From positions 1-5,944 of the forward strand of contig JAQUXG010000112.1 of assembly GCA_028692515.1 (NCBI GenBank): 5,944 nt of DNA. Direction: 5' to 3'. The position numbers were made by a program, and so were the translations under genes. Every line of letters begins with the position of its first letter. Within the stretch, counting starts at the first letter, position 1. A model generated the notes under the pieces. The model made no database searches, had not been told where the DNA came from, and saw only the letters and a list, made by a program, of their open reading frames with translations. Shown piece by piece: positions 5,376 to 5,944 of this stretch. Origin of the DNA: Kiritimatiellales bacterium. GTDB lineage: Bacteria > Verrucomicrobiota > Kiritimatiellia > Kiritimatiellales > Tichowtungiaceae.

Positions 5376-5939
5376 ATGTTCATCCGCGAAACAACGTTGA
5401 CCGTCCTCGACTTCGAAACCACCGGCTCCGTGCCCGGCTTCGACACCGAACCGTGGCAGGTTGGGGCGGTACGGCTCGTCAATGGGAGGGTGGATGAAAA
5501 CCACACGTTCGAAAGTCTGGTTCGGGTCGACATCAACCGGCCGTTCAGCGCCTACGCGCCAGGCAAGCACCATAAACTGCGCGAGCAAATTGCCGCGGCC
5601 GACGAAGTTTCCAAGGTTTGGAAAAAACTGGAAGGATGGGTTAGTGGAAATCCGCTCGTTGCGCACAATATTGCCACCGAAAAGAAATTTCTGCGGCAGA
5701 TGGCACCCATGCATCGCTTCGGCCCGTGGATCGACACCCTCGCGCTCGCACGGCAGGCCTGGCCGAAAGCACCGAGTCATAAACTCGAAGATTTAATCGC
5801 TGGACTTAACCTCGAACCCCGCATCCGCGAAATCTGCCCGACCGGCGAAGCCCACGACGCCCTTTACGACGCCGTCGCCTGCGCAGCCCTGCTCGAATAT
5901 CTTCTTGATCAACCGGGCTGTGAAAATCTCGAAATCTGA
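5376..5939 (+). CDS. DnaQ-like (DEDDh) 3'-5' exonuclease
   Basis: A 187-residue stand-alone exonuclease domain of the DnaQ/RNase T type, which removes nucleotides from 3' ends of DNA or RNA with two metal ions. Exo I is LDFETTG (11-17) with D12 and E14. Exo II is VAHNIATEKKFL (95-106). Exo III is HDALYDA (160-166) with H160 and D165, the DEDDh arrangement. In Exo II the usual metal-binding Asp position holds E102, a conservative but notable change. SHKLEDLI (134-141) is typical of the family. There are no polymerase, helicase or UvrC-like extensions, so its substrate cannot be assigned. The frame is open upstream to 5175, but that region is the preceding gene in another frame, and the ATG at 5376 begins right at the first beta strand. 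No clear ribosome binding site is present, which fits coupling to the upstream stop 4 bases away. Confidence 0.92.
   Translation: MFIRETTLTVLDFETTGSVPGFDTEPWQVGAVRLVNGRVDENHTFESLVRVDINRPFSAYAPGKHHKLREQIAAADEVSKVWKKLEGWVSGNPLVAHNIATEKKFLRQMAPMHRFGPWIDTLALARQAWPKAPSHKLEDLIAGLNLEPRIREICPTGEAHDALYDAVACAALLEYLLDQPGCENLEI
5609..5623. repeat. Dyad site 5, perfect, inside the exonuclease gene
   Basis: A perfect TTCCAA-GGT-TTGGAA inverted repeat within codons 78-83 of the exonuclease (VSKVWK). The 17 bases at 5608-5624 are identical to 1101-1117 in the MATE upstream region. It may be a chance coding match or a real site tolerated in a variable helix. Confidence 0.55.
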
Positions 5940-5944
5940 TTTTC

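Overview
This window reads like chromosomal housekeeping DNA from a moderately GC-rich bacterium. It is dense with genes and shows no phage, IS, CRISPR or integration hallmarks. The gene forms (a GGDD-type PPi-dependent phosphofructokinase, a cysteine-poor uS4, and a DEDDh exonuclease reading HNIATEKKFL) together with a scattered TTCCAA-N3-TTGGAA dyad suggest the Verrucomicrobiota/Kiritimatiellota side of the tree. That placement is an inference from memory of similar sequences, not something the sequence proves.

Layout, left to right. (1) Bases 2-961, + strand: the 3' part of a gene of unknown function, with an amphipathic helical N-terminal part, a long Glu/Pro/Ala-rich linker and a globular C-terminal domain; its reading frame is open to the window edge. 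(2) Bases 962-1131: an intergenic region holding two TTCCAA-type dyads 32 bp apart and a doubtful 50-codon ORF. (3) Bases 1132-2541, +: a 12-helix MATE-family efflux transporter. (4) Bases 2553-2900, -: a small cysteine-rich protein, convergent with the transporter. (5) Bases 2901-2969: a dyad and a UUCG-loop terminator for the next gene. (6) Bases 2970-4199, -: pyrophosphate-dependent phosphofructokinase. (7) Bases 4200-4445: a divergent control region with a good sigma70-type promoter and a potentially structured leader for rpsD. (8) Bases 4446-5048, +: ribosomal protein uS4 (rpsD), standing alone. (9) Bases 5049-5164: a short hairpin, a degenerate dyad and a strong intrinsic terminator. (10) Bases 5165-5939, +: a two-gene unit encoding a 68-residue conserved small protein and a DnaQ-like 3'-5' exonuclease, 4 nt apart.

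The genes do not form a single pathway. The only likely co-transcribed pair is the small protein plus exonuclease. pfp and rpsD share a divergent intergenic region. No new multi-gene system is evident. The most interesting signal is the dyad family: every TTGGAA on the + strand of this window lies in one of five such sites. Four of these are intergenic (a tandem pair before the MATE gene and one beside each of the two terminators), and one lies inside the exonuclease gene.
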